DNA of 64,000 bases. Source: Carya illinoinensis. Taxonomy: Eukaryota > Streptophyta > Magnoliopsida > Fagales > Juglandaceae. Position numbers and translations under genes: made by a program. Below are positions 34,601 through 42,520 of this stretch, piece by piece (the stretch's first letter is position 1; each line of letters opens with the position of its first letter). The DNA lies in NCBI RefSeq assembly GCF_018687715.1, contig NC_056767.1:1798001-1862000 (forward strand), in the 5' to 3' direction. The notes below the pieces were generated by a model that was not told the DNA's origin, made no database searches, and was given only the letters and a program-made list of their open reading frames with translations.

Positions 34601-37188
34601 TATTAAATATCTTTATACAATCAAGTGAAGAAGATGAAATTTCTTCAGAAGAAGATGAAATTTACCAATTAAAAGAATCAAGTTTTTCAGAACAATCTTC
34701 TGATAACAAGTCAGAAGAAGATGAAATTCATGTTTGTAATTGTTTAGATAGAAATAATTGTATCTGTAATAAAACTATTAACGTATTATCGTCACATGAA
34801 AATATTATATTAGAATTAATAGATAAAATTAATAATCCACAAGAAAGAAAAGAATATTTAGAAAAATTAAAAGATACTTTTAGTAATCCCAAGACTTTTG
34901 AACTCAATTCAACCCCCTCATCATATGATTTTATGGAAATAGTAAATAGATTTCAATCAGAAAAACAAAATATTACTTTAAAAGATTTACATCAAGAAAT
35001 TAATGAAATAAAGAAAGAAATTAGAAATTTGAAAGCTTCTAACACCAAACTTGAAGTTTCTAATGAACAATTATTACAAGAAATTATACTATTAAAAATA
35101 GATAAAAATAATGACACTCATAAAAAAGAACAAGGAGAAAGCTCAGTAAAAATTACAAAAGAAGAATCAGATAATTTTATAAACATACTTAATAAAATGA
35201 ATTTTCAAAAATGGTATACTGAAGTAACTATTTCCATTAATGAAGAATTCTCTTTTTCTGCAATAGCCTTATTAGATACAGGTGCAGATTTAAACTGCAT
35301 ACAAGAAGGAATAATACCCTCTAAATATTTTGAAAAAACAAAAGAGACATTATCTCAAGCTAATGGAGCAAAATTAAATATAAATTATAAATTATCAAAT
35401 GCGCATATATGTAATAATGGAATTTGCTTTAAAACAACATTCATTCTAGTAAAAAATATCAACACCAAAGTAATATTAGGAAACCCATTTCTTGCTTTAC
35501 TCTACCCTTTCTCTGTAACAGAAGAAGGAATTTCTACTAAAATATTAGGAAAAGAAATTCAATTTAAATTTTTATTCCCTCCAGTCTCAAGAGAGATTAA
35601 TTCCTTAAAAGAAGCATCATTGACTAAAGAAATTAATTTTTTAACAAAAGTCAAAATCAAAAGAAAAGAAAAACAAATAAATTTCTTAAAACAAGAATTA
35701 AAATACAAAAGAATTGAAGAACAATTAAAAGATCCTTTATTAATCCAAAAAATTAATAATTTCAAAAATATAATTGAAAACGAAGTATGCTCTAATTTAC
35801 CTAATGCTTTTTGGAGTAGAAAACAACATATAGTCGAATTACCTTATGAAAAAGAATTTTCTGAAAAGAATATTCCTACTAAGGCCAGACCCATTCAAAT
35901 GAATAAAGAATTATTAGAATTCTGTAAACAAGAAATTAATGATCTATTAACTAAAGGACTTATTAGAAAGAGCAAATCACCATGGAGCTGTGCTGCTTTT
36001 TATGTACAAAAACAAGCAGAATTAGAAAGAGGTGTTCCTAGATTAGTTATAAATTATAAGCCTTTAAATAAAGTTTTACAATGGATTAGATACCCTATTC
36101 CTAATAAAAAAGATTTATTATCCCGACTTTATGCTGCTACTATATTTTCAAAATTTGACATGAAAAGCGGATTTTGGCAAATCCAGATTGCTAAAAAAGA
36201 TAGATACAAAACTGCATTTACAGTCCCTTTTGGACATTATGAATGGAATGTTATGCCTTTCGGATTAAAAAATGCTCCTAGTGAATTTCAAAATATTATG
36301 AACGAAATATTTACACCTTTCACCCATTTTTCTATAGTTTATATAGATGATGTATTAATATTCTCTTCATCAATTGAACAACATTGGAAACATTTAAATA
36401 CCTTTGTTCAAATCATTAAACAAAATGGATTAGTAGTTTCATCATCTAAAGTCAAATTATTCCAAGACAAGATTAGATTTCTTGGACATGATATTTATCA
36501 AGGAACTATTACCCCAATAAGTAGGGCCATAGAATTTGCTAATAAATTTCCTGATGAAATAAAAGATAAGCAACAACTACAAAGATTTCTAGGAAGTTTA
36601 AATTATGTTGCTGATTTTTATCAAGCACTTAGACCTTTATGTGAACCATTATTCAAGAGATTAAAAAAGAATCCACCTCCATGGATAGAGGAACATACAA
36701 ATATTATAAAACAAATAAAGGCCCATGTTAAGAAATTACCATACTTAGGACTCCCATCACCTGATGCCTTTAAAATTGTTGAAACAGATGCCTCTGATCT
36801 TGGTTATGGAGGAATTTTGAAACAAAAATTATCAGATGGAAAAGAACAGATTACTCGATTTCATTCAGGATGCTGGAATCCTGCTCAAAAGAATTACAGT
36901 ACTATTAAAAAAGAAATTTTAGCTATTGTATTATGCATTTCTAAATTTCAAGATGATCTTTTGAATCAAAAGTTTTTACTTAGAATTGATTGCAAATCAG
37001 CCAAGGAAGTTTTAGTAAAAGATGTTAAAAACTTGGCTGCTAAACAAATTTTTGCAAGATGGCAAGCTATTTTAAGTATTTTTTATTTTGATATTGAGCA
37101 TATTAAAGGAGATTCTAATTCTCTTCCTGATTTTCTATCCCGAGAATTCTTACAGGGAAAATCATGTCTTCCTCAAAGTCCAGAGTGA
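31606..37188 (+). CDS. Caulimovirid polyprotein ORF1 (MP-CP-PR-RT-RH), intact frame
   Basis: The frame is open for 1860 codons from the first ATG at 31606; the upstream in-frame extension to 31522 begins with GTG and is not a likely plant start. In order: a caulimovirid movement-protein domain (about residues 40-215, with FIHIGLVQVAV and LRDGRHYNFHDSL); a serine/asparagine-rich linker; a coat region (about 650-900); a lysine-rich basic stretch and CCHC zinc knuckle (967-980, CYKCGKVGHYASNC); a glutamate-rich and coiled-coil segment; an aspartic protease (LLDTGADLN, Asp 1224); RT with KFDMKSGFWQI, FGLKNAP and YIDD (1579-1582); and RNase H (ETDASD, Asp 1728). In living relatives this makes movement, capsid and replication proteins. 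All motifs seen are present and no stop or frameshift was found. Expression here is unknown. Confidence 0.93.
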   Translation: MNSLFKPETSTVNTPLETENVNQEDYSIIDIERNLQDWTIPNVPKNQIYKYSTFSSKLSFLTNYTIKTVEKTISLNNDYESLQLLTKEAIKHHKEQKYSFIHIGLVQVAVKPLTRNGINASVLLCLRDGRHYNFHDSLLGMVESSLFQGPVYFNCYPNYSLSLFDSNILHALTLNIKTNGYHMMKGSHPLTVVYRIHYKLMKTTLEPQALITSPKGYTLLLQSSTPNSSIQIPKQIHWNQVTLPNEWQLENIIPLPNVENNSKDDLDYIDQNQDGTVQIAFQPFRRSFSHYSSPESSSYHTPRSTISRNRSQNFDNRSTMTSVSKNKIQNLDTQVRGIIPGNIIDTPVYSVNHPDSASSSNPHQNKEPEPSSPTYSQVVGDDSQIFTLSKEEFKINKEYLKQDYMKEENKQKRLLFFFTFSQLESDYIQIKYYEYLESIKINIPFFIWFEIYKSNQLSTINRTTNQWVKVENNQIIYEEYPPFEAIKYNQRNTQILASPIKRLTSPETKNTDNIIQQNNYTNLYLKTMSKQLERIENLISPIKTPVKEAKEIPLFIPHEIPAHLKSSFSKTKEDLLEQISSKLEKLNIDNNASTSRQSHINVLSKTDSPDLSDSEINNLENQFKELQINKIKGNHSGQFYPRESATHTFTTRNWYPRPTPPDIQFEEREHIVRSAFASDALYEWNIDGLSEYEILNHFQEMIMVANVYKASRRSDHQVAHVLVTGFTGQLKGWWDHYLTQEQRIRILSAYKHDENLQEIKTEDGQPIEDAVNTLIFILTKHFVGDPSQFKERTSDLLINLRCPRLSDFRWYKDVFLTKVMIRDDCQQPYWKEKFIAGLPYYFAQKVRESLVKSDGTIDFINLTYGDIISSINRTGLTMCNDIRLKKQMEKEKKFATKELGTFCEQFGYSPLLAPSTRHKKGKRIYKTYPTKKRNYKKPYKKPNEKSVYKKPVKNTKKFNKKKKQIVCYKCGKVGHYASNCKVKKEINELDIPEEVKEKLLNIFIQSSEEDEISSEEDEIYQLKESSFSEQSSDNKSEEDEIHVCNCLDRNNCICNKTINVLSSHENIILELIDKINNPQERKEYLEKLKDTFSNPKTFELNSTPSSYDFMEIVNRFQSEKQNITLKDLHQEINEIKKEIRNLKASNTKLEVSNEQLLQEIILLKIDKNNDTHKKEQGESSVKITKEESDNFINILNKMNFQKWYTEVTISINEEFSFSAIALLDTGADLNCIQEGIIPSKYFEKTKETLSQANGAKLNINYKLSNAHICNNGICFKTTFILVKNINTKVILGNPFLALLYPFSVTEEGISTKILGKEIQFKFLFPPVSREINSLKEASLTKEINFLTKVKIKRKEKQINFLKQELKYKRIEEQLKDPLLIQKINNFKNIIENEVCSNLPNAFWSRKQHIVELPYEKEFSEKNIPTKARPIQMNKELLEFCKQEINDLLTKGLIRKSKSPWSCAAFYVQKQAELERGVPRLVINYKPLNKVLQWIRYPIPNKKDLLSRLYAATIFSKFDMKSGFWQIQIAKKDRYKTAFTVPFGHYEWNVMPFGLKNAPSEFQNIMNEIFTPFTHFSIVYIDDVLIFSSSIEQHWKHLNTFVQIIKQNGLVVSSSKVKLFQDKIRFLGHDIYQGTITPISRAIEFANKFPDEIKDKQQLQRFLGSLNYVADFYQALRPLCEPLFKRLKKNPPPWIEEHTNIIKQIKAHVKKLPYLGLPSPDAFKIVETDASDLGYGGILKQKLSDGKEQITRFHSGCWNPAQKNYSTIKKEILAIVLCISKFQDDLLNQKFLLRIDCKSAKEVLVKDVKNLAAKQIFARWQAILSIFYFDIEHIKGDSNSLPDFLSREFLQGKSCLPQSPE

Positions 37189-37715
37189 AAACCAAATCCT
37201 CCTATGCCAAATCACCTTCTCCTCCTTATCCTTCACCCTGTCCTTCCGTCACACCAAAACCCTATACAGTACTAGGGACATTACCACAAAACATTAGGCC
37301 ATCCTATAATCCATTTTCACCATTATCCTCTTCAAAATTACCCACATACTCAAAAGCTGTTTCTTCTACTAGTTCTTCTCCTTCTCAAATTATTAATCCT
37401 CCACCTTTATCTCAGCCCTCTATAACTCCTATTATCTTTAAATCCCATTGGCATCCAGTCTTTCCTATTGAATCAGAATTACAGCATCTATCTGAACCTC
37501 AAAAATTACTTGACGCTTTTCTATTACCAGATTGGCATTATGTTCCCCAGAATATTACCAAGACTCAGAACTTTTATGAATTTATTTTAGTAGACACTGA
37601 TTCTATTATTATCTCTGAAATCCCATGCTCTTTACAATCTCAACCTTCTCCACCTGCAACTCCGGTCATTGCATTCCGCAAAGTTACTATTAAACAGGTT
37701 CTTACCTTAGAATAG
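37164..37715 (+). pseudogene. Caulimovirid ORF2, N-terminal part, ended by amber codon
   Basis: The ATG at 37164 overlaps the last 25 bases of ORF1 in another frame, an arrangement suited to translation by reinitiation or leaky scanning. The product is proline/serine-rich for about 90 residues, then has a compact segment (SHWHPVFPIESEL, LLPDWHYVPQN). TAG at 37713-37715 stops it at 183 residues, yet the same frame stays open for a further 259 codons. I recognise no function; an ORF2 of unknown role follows the polyprotein in florendoviruses. An inverted partial copy lies at 40103-40508. Confidence 0.8.
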
Positions 37716-38495
37716 TGGGGAAAAAGACCGTACTTGACGAGAAGATTTTCTCAGCCATATGATCCTCCTTATTTCGATTACTACGATTATCAACAAGCAT
37801 GGAACAAAACATTCTTAAGACAGAATAAGAATTTGCGCCATTCCTGGTTTCTCCATTTTGATAAATTACAGGAAATTAAGACTCTACCGCGATGGTTCCT
37901 ATTATGGTGGGATCAATTTGGACCAGAATCTCTCATTCTTCCTCCACCTCTCCAGGAGAGTCTTCAGGCTTTCACATTACAGAATGATTGTCCACCTTCA
38001 TTATCACACTGTTCACCACTTCTCCTTTTCTTTCTTAAAACAAAATTAAATTGGATCATGAAGTGGGAATATGTCATCAAACCTCATCCTTCTCTCAAAA
38101 ATATTATGTTCTTGGCCCGCCAAGTCTCTGTAAAATGGTGGAAAAAGTATAATTATGATCATGTTGTAAAAATGTTCTCAAAAATTACCAAGGCTCCTGA
38201 GGTTCTTGTTCAGAGAAGCAGATTCCAAGCTCAATTAGCAACAATTACCAATAAAAAAGACTTGAAAAAATTAGCAGAAGCAATGTCACAAGTATCAGAC
38301 AGTGATGAAGAAGAAGACCATCAAGTCAGATTATCTCCAGCACAGCAGACAACATCATCGCCACTACAGCAGGCCTCTCCATCCCAACAGGCCTCTCATT
38401 CTCATGACAACTCACCATATTATCCCTCACAGATGATGGATTCTCAAGATCCGTATGAATTGGAACTGGCAAATTATGACCCTCAGATTATGTAA
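37716..38495 (+). pseudogene. Caulimovirid ORF2, C-terminal part after the amber codon
   Basis: This is the in-frame continuation of the preceding ORF, 259 codons to TAA 38493-38495. It is aromatic-rich at first (PYFDYYDYQQAW, PRWFLLWWDQFG), then basic, then has an acidic SDSDEEED patch and a glutamine/serine/proline tail. The first in-frame codon used as a start by ORF callers is TTG, so independent translation is unlikely. Its last 336 bases recur at 40507-40842 with about one difference. Confidence 0.78.
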
Positions 38496-38700
38496 TTCCA
38501 AAAGATTATCGTCCTTTTCTTCCATTATCAGAACACTGTTTAAGATGCTCGTCACTGTTCAAGATGCCCGTCAGTCAAGAATCATCCAGCTGTCTAGTTA
38601 CTGTTTAGCCGCCCATGTTTAATAAATGTAGCCGCCTATTTACTGTGTATGAGTCACTGTACATGTCAGTAATATTATTGTAAGGTACTGTTTTGGAGTC

Positions 38701-38710
38701 TATAAATAGG
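38701..38710 (+). promoter_or_regulatory. TATA box of the viral pregenomic promoter
   Basis: TATAAATAGG lies 206 bases after ORF2 and about 155 bases before a poly(A) signal. This fits caulimovirid pregenomic RNA, whose terminal redundancy lies between start and poly(A) site. The start would be near 38730. Confidence 0.8.
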
Positions 38711-38864
38711 CAGTTTGTAAGTGAGGAAAGGCATTCAGAAATTCTCATCTGAAGCCAATCCTAGTCCCTCGTCACTCTCAAAACTTCTCTCTTGTAAACT
38801 CCTTTCCATGTCTCCTGCCTTTCAAACTTCTGAGAATTAATCTCCTTGTAAGTATTATGTTTTC

Positions 38865-38870
38865 AATAAA
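38865..38870 (+). terminator. Viral poly(A) signal
   Basis: AATAAA in TTTTCAATAAAATTGAG, followed by T-rich sequence. The spacing downstream of the TATA box matches pararetroviral terminal redundancy. The whole segment recurs at about 39406 and 39949. Confidence 0.75.
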
Positions 38871-39032
38871 ATTGAGTTTATCTTATTTTGATCTTTACTT
38901 TTATTCATGCCTTTACTTCCTGCACTTCATTTATTTGTTTATTATTATATATTCTATAATCTATTAATATATCTATTATATTAGCTATTATATATATACT
39001 ATATATATATATATATCCTGGTATACGTAGTT

Positions 39033-39360
39033 TGATTTCCTTTAATTTTGTTTATCTGTAATTCTTTAAATTGATTTTCAAGATTATTAATTTCAGAATC
39101 AGATAGATCAGGTGAATCTGTCTTACTTAATACATTAATATGAGATTGTCTTGAAGTGGATGCATTATTATCATTATTTAATTTTTCTAATTTGCTAGAG
39201 ATCTGTTCTAGTAAATCTTCTTTAGTCTTGGAAAAACTAGATTTTAAGTGAGCAGGTATTTCATGGGGAATAAACAAAGGAATTTCTTTAGCTTCTTTAA
39301 CAGGAGTTTTAATAGGAGATATTAAGTTTTCAATTCTTTCTAATTGTTTACTCATGGTTT
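39033..39360 (-). pseudogene. Inverted viral ORF1 fragment, copy 1
   Basis: The reverse complement of ORF1 bases 33180-33508 (MSKQLERIENLIS segment, between movement and coat modules), differing by one substitution that changes Ile to Asn. The same substitution is in copy 2, so the copies share an ancestor distinct from the adjacent ORF1. Confidence 0.9.
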
Positions 39361-39577
39361 TTTCAAACTTCTGAGAATTAATCTCCTTGTAAGTATTATG
39401 TTTTCAATAAAATTGAGTTTATCTTATTTTGATCTTTACTTTTATTCATGCCTTTACTTCCTGCACTTCATTTATTTGTTTATTATTATATATTCTATAA
39501 TCTATTAATATATCTATTATATTAGCTATTATATATATACTATATATATATATATATATCCTGGTATACGTAGTTTG

Positions 39578-39904
39578 ATTTCCTTTAATTTTGTTTATCT
39601 GTAATTCTTTAAATTGATTTTCAAGATTATTAATTTCAGAATCAGATAGATCAGGTGAATCTGTCTTACTTAATACATTAATATGAGATTGTCTTGAAGT
39701 GGATGCATTATTATCATTATTTAATTTTTCTAATTTGCTAGAGATCTGTTCTAGTAAATCTTCTTTAGTCTTGGAAAAACTAGATTTTAAGTGAGCAGGT
39801 ATTTCATGGGGAATAAACAAAGGAATTTCTTTAGCTTCTTTAACAGGAGTTTTAATAGGAGATATTAAGTTTTCAATTCTTTCTAATTGTTTACTCATGG
39901 TTTT
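39578..39904 (-). pseudogene. Inverted viral ORF1 fragment, copy 2
   Basis: Second member of the tandem unit, matching copy 1 including the Asn substitution. It is antisense to the intact ORF1 at 33.2-33.5 kb. Confidence 0.9.
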
Positions 39905-40102
39905 TTCAAACTTCTGAGAATTAATCTCCTTGTAAGTATTATGTTTTCAATAAAATTGAGTTTATCTTATTTTGATCTTTACTTTTATTCATGCCTTTAC
40001 TTCCTGCACTTCATTTATTTGTTTATTATTATATATTCTATAATCTATTAATATATCTATTATATTAGCTATTATATATATACTATATATATATATATAT
40101 CC

Positions 40103-40508
40103 GAACCTGTTTAATAGTAACTTTGTGGAATGCAATGACCGGAGTTGCAGGTGGAGAAGGTTGAGATTGTAAAGAGCAGGAGATTTCAGAGATAATAATA
40201 GAATCAGTGTCTACTAAAATAAATTCATAAAAGTTCTGAGTCTTGGTAATGTTCTGGGGAACATAATGCCAATCTGGTAATAGAAAAGCGTCAAGTAATT
40301 TTTGAGGTTCAGATAGATGCTGTAATTCTGATTCAATAGGAAAGACTGGATGCCAATGGGATTTAAAGATAATAGGAGTTACAGAGGGCTGAGATAAAGG
40401 TGGAGGATTAATAATTTGAGAAGGAGAAGAACTAGTAGAAGAAACAGCTTTTGAGTATGTGGGTAATTTTGAAGAGGATAATGGTGAAAATGGATTATAG
40501 GATGGCCA
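40103..40508 (-). pseudogene. Inverted viral ORF2 fragment
   Basis: The reverse complement of about 37300-37702 (ORF2 N-terminal half), with a few substitutions. It begins directly after a TA run. Its right junction shares CAT with the forward piece that follows, so the join carries microhomology. Confidence 0.9.
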
Positions 40509-41130
40509 TGTTGTAAAAATGTTCTCAAAAATTACCAAGGCTCCTGAGGTTCTTGTTCAGAGAAGCAGATTCCAAGCTCAATTAGCAACAATTACCAATA
40601 AAAAAGACTTGAAAAAATTAGCAGAAGCAATGTCACAAGTATCAGACAGTGATGAAGAAGAAGACCATCAAGTCAGATTATCTCCAGCACAGCAGACAAC
40701 ATCATCACCACTACAGCAGGCCTCTCCATCCCAACAGGCCTCTCATTCTCATGACAACTCACCATATTATCCCTCACAGATGATGGATTCTCAAGATCCG
40801 TATGAATTGGAACTGGCAAATTATGACCCTCAGATTATGTAATTCCAAAAGATTATCGTCCTTTTCTTCCATTATCAGAACACTGTTTAAGATGCTCGTC
40901 ACTGTTCAAGATGCCCGTCAGTCAAGAATCATCCAGCTGTCTAGTTACTGTTTAGCCGCCCATGTTTAATAAATGTAGCCGCCTATTTACTGTGTATGAG
41001 TCACTGTACATGTCAGTAATATTATTGTAAGGTACTGTTTTGGAGTCTATAAATAGGCAGTTTGTAAGTGAGGAAAGGCATTCAGAAATTCTCATCTGAA
41101 GCCAATCCTAGTCCCTCGTCACTCTCAAAA
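40507..41130 (+). pseudogene. Direct copy of ORF2 end and viral promoter
   Basis: Matches 38160-38783 with about one substitution over 624 bases. It carries the ORF2 tail (frame to 40842), the intergenic region and the TATA box, but stops at ACTCTCAAAA, about 82 bases short of where the poly(A) signal would be. The AT-rich hAT core follows. Confidence 0.9.
41048..41057 (+). promoter_or_regulatory. Second copy of the viral TATA box
   Basis: TATAAATAGG in the duplicated promoter, pointing right. Its own poly(A) signal is missing because the copy is truncated at 41130. Confidence 0.75.
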
Positions 41131-41630
41131 TAGTATAGTAACTATATACTATACAAGCCCTTAATATATATAGTATATATATAACTATATATATTATATA
41201 TTGACTTATAGTAAACTAGTAATGTAAAATATAAAATAAGCTATAGTAACTTATATAGTAACTTATAGTAAATTAATAATGTAAATTAACTATATAAGGT
41301 ATAGTAACTTATATAGTAACTTATACTAAATTAGTAATGTAAATTAACTATATAAGGTATGATAACTTATATAGTAACTATATTAACTTATAGTAACTTA
41401 TAGTAAATTAGTAATGTAAATTAACTATATAAGGTATAGTAATTAGTAATTTATAGTGTAACTAATAACTATATTAACTTATAGTAACTTACTAACTTAT
41501 AGTAAATTAGTAATGTAAATTAACTTATAGTAACTATATTAACTTATATTATTCATTATAATGTTTATAGATTATTATTTATTAGATGTTAATATATTGA
41601 TAACAAATATTTTTATAAAATATGCACAAT
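41131..41630. other. AT-rich right core of the hAT derivative
   Basis: Repeated words such as TAACTTATAGTAA and AATTAACTATATAAGGTATAG form degenerate tandem arrays. It is the continuation of the AT core broken at about 31050 by the viral insertion. It has no genes. Confidence 0.7.
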
Positions 41631-41965
41631 ATCGGAGTCGGAGTCGGAGTCGAAGTCGGAGTCGGATTGTAAGTCGGAGTCGGTGTGTCGGAGTCGGAGT
41701 CGGATCGGATCGGAGTCGGGACACCTCTACCTCCGACTTCGACTTCCAGGGAGAAAAAAACTCCGACTCCGACTCCGATTTGTTCAGAGTCGGAGAGGAG
41801 CCGGAGTCAGAGTCGGATTTTCGAATTTCTGCTCAGCCCTAGAGGTGAGGTTGAGTGAAGTGAGATATAAAAGTTAAAAATTGAATAAAATATTATTTTA
41901 TTTTATTATTATTATTTTTAAATTTGAAAAAAATTAAATTATTTATTATATTTTGTAAAAAAAAT

Positions 41966-42172
41966 ATACTCATTATTCTTACACACCACATATCATATAT
42001 AATTTTTTATTTTTTTCTCTTAACAAATTCTTAACAAATGTGTTGTGTATGGATGATAAATAGATGATTTCAATTAGTTTAGGAATAATAAAATCAAAAA
42101 GAATTTAAAAAAATATAAAAAATAAAAAAAATAGTTTAGTGTGTGGAGTTTGGGAATGATGAGTAGCAAAAC
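41966..42172 (-). mobile_element. MITE copy 3, CACACCACAC family, inverted
   Basis: The left end CATTATTCTTACACACCACA and right end TGTGTGGAGTTTGGGAATGATGAG are inverted. The core is the reverse complement of the 8317-8488 and 27306-27490 copies. It lies inside the right half of the split GATGAG-type MITE. Confidence 0.6.
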
Positions 42173-42327
42173 CCTTTCACTATATGTGGTGTGAAAAATG
42201 TGATAATTTAAAAAAATTGTAATGATAAGATGAGATGAGATAAAACATTTTTGTTATTCAAACAGACAGTATCTCTTATTGGAAAACAAACACAAGTGAA
42301 TAGACATAATTCCTTCTAGAGTTTTGC

Positions 42328-42520
42328 TAGATACAAATATATTTTGTGCACTAATTCACATACCGATAATTTTTTTTATTTAAAAAAATTTTTGAAGGAA
42401 GAGGAAAATTTCCTATCTCATGAAAATTATTTTTATTTTTAATTTACATCATTTTCTTAAACATATATCTTACATATCAATATCGATAGACTAATTGGTG
42501 CACAAAATATACTTACAAGA
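42328..42520. mobile_element. Foldback MITE with GTGCACAAAATAT ends
   Basis: The left arm ATATATTTTGTGCACTAATT and right arm AATTGGTGCACAAAATATAC are nearly complementary within imperfect arms of about 38 bases that continue into CCGATA / TATCGATA. The AT-rich middle is non-coding. Confidence 0.65.

Larger units (their letters stand above)
38821..39904. repeat. Two tandem ~542-bp units of viral sequence
   Basis: The unit starts TTCAAACTTCTGAGAATTAA at 38821, 39362 and 39905 (periods 541 and 543). Each complete unit is viral post-ORF2 sequence with the poly(A) signal, ending in a TA run, then CCTGGTATACGTAG, then an inverted piece of ORF1 equivalent to 33180-33508. The units are almost identical apart from TA-run length. 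The third unit start leads instead into an inverted ORF2 piece. Confidence 0.9.
31050..41130 (+). mobile_element. Endogenous caulimovirid (florendovirus-like) with rearranged 3' side
   Basis: One near-complete genome length (about 31.05-39.0 kb) has the order small coiled-coil ORF, leader, polyprotein ORF1, ORF2, TATA box and poly(A) signal. One continuous ORF1 carrying movement, coat, protease, RT and RNase H modules, followed by a separate ORF2, is the plan reported for Florendovirus. Genus assignment needs phylogeny. From 39.0 to 41.13 kb are inverted and direct pieces of the same genome. Both outer junctions lie in TA-rich sequence of the hAT core. The open ORF1 and near-identical internal copies suggest a recent insertion. 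Confidence 0.9.
29968..41841. mobile_element. hAT deletion derivative carrying an endogenous pararetrovirus
   Basis: Perfect 12-bp inverted ends TAGGGCTGAGCA / TGCTCAGCCCTA are flanked by a perfect 8-bp duplication GAGGTGAG (29960-29967 and 41842-41849). Subterminal DNA is made of TCGGAGTCGG/CCGACTCC repeats. The left interior (30.1-30.7 kb) plus AT-rich core (30.7-31.05 kb) is homologous, in reverse orientation, to the 5' leader region of the hAT at 49546-63214: both have GAAACTGGGTTG(C/T)GTGAAAC, GCGCCGTTT and GGAATATATTTAAT. The transposase is absent. All of 31.05-41.13 kb is viral insertion. Confidence 0.88.
29927..42263. mobile_element. GATGAG-type MITE split by nested insertions
   Basis: The left part begins GTTTGGATGG and runs through GAGGTGAGGTGAG. 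The right part resumes GAGGTGAGGTTGAG (41842), continues AAAGTTAAAAATTGAATAAAATATT and ends AGATGAGATGAG...TTATTCAAAC. This is one short element of a family also present at 7.2, 11.0 and 29.5 kb. It is now separated by an 11.9-kb hAT derivative, and a second MITE (41966-42172) lies in its right half. The exact outer ends are approximate. Confidence 0.6.

Noticed and set aside
38821..39904. CRISPR-like or satellite array
   Set aside because: The repeated units are 542 bp of recognisable viral sequence, and the organism is a plant.
41561..41877. SRSRSR-like ORFs suggesting a splicing-factor fragment
   Set aside because: The arginine/serine repeats are encoded by the TCGGAGTCGG subterminal repeats of the hAT derivative.
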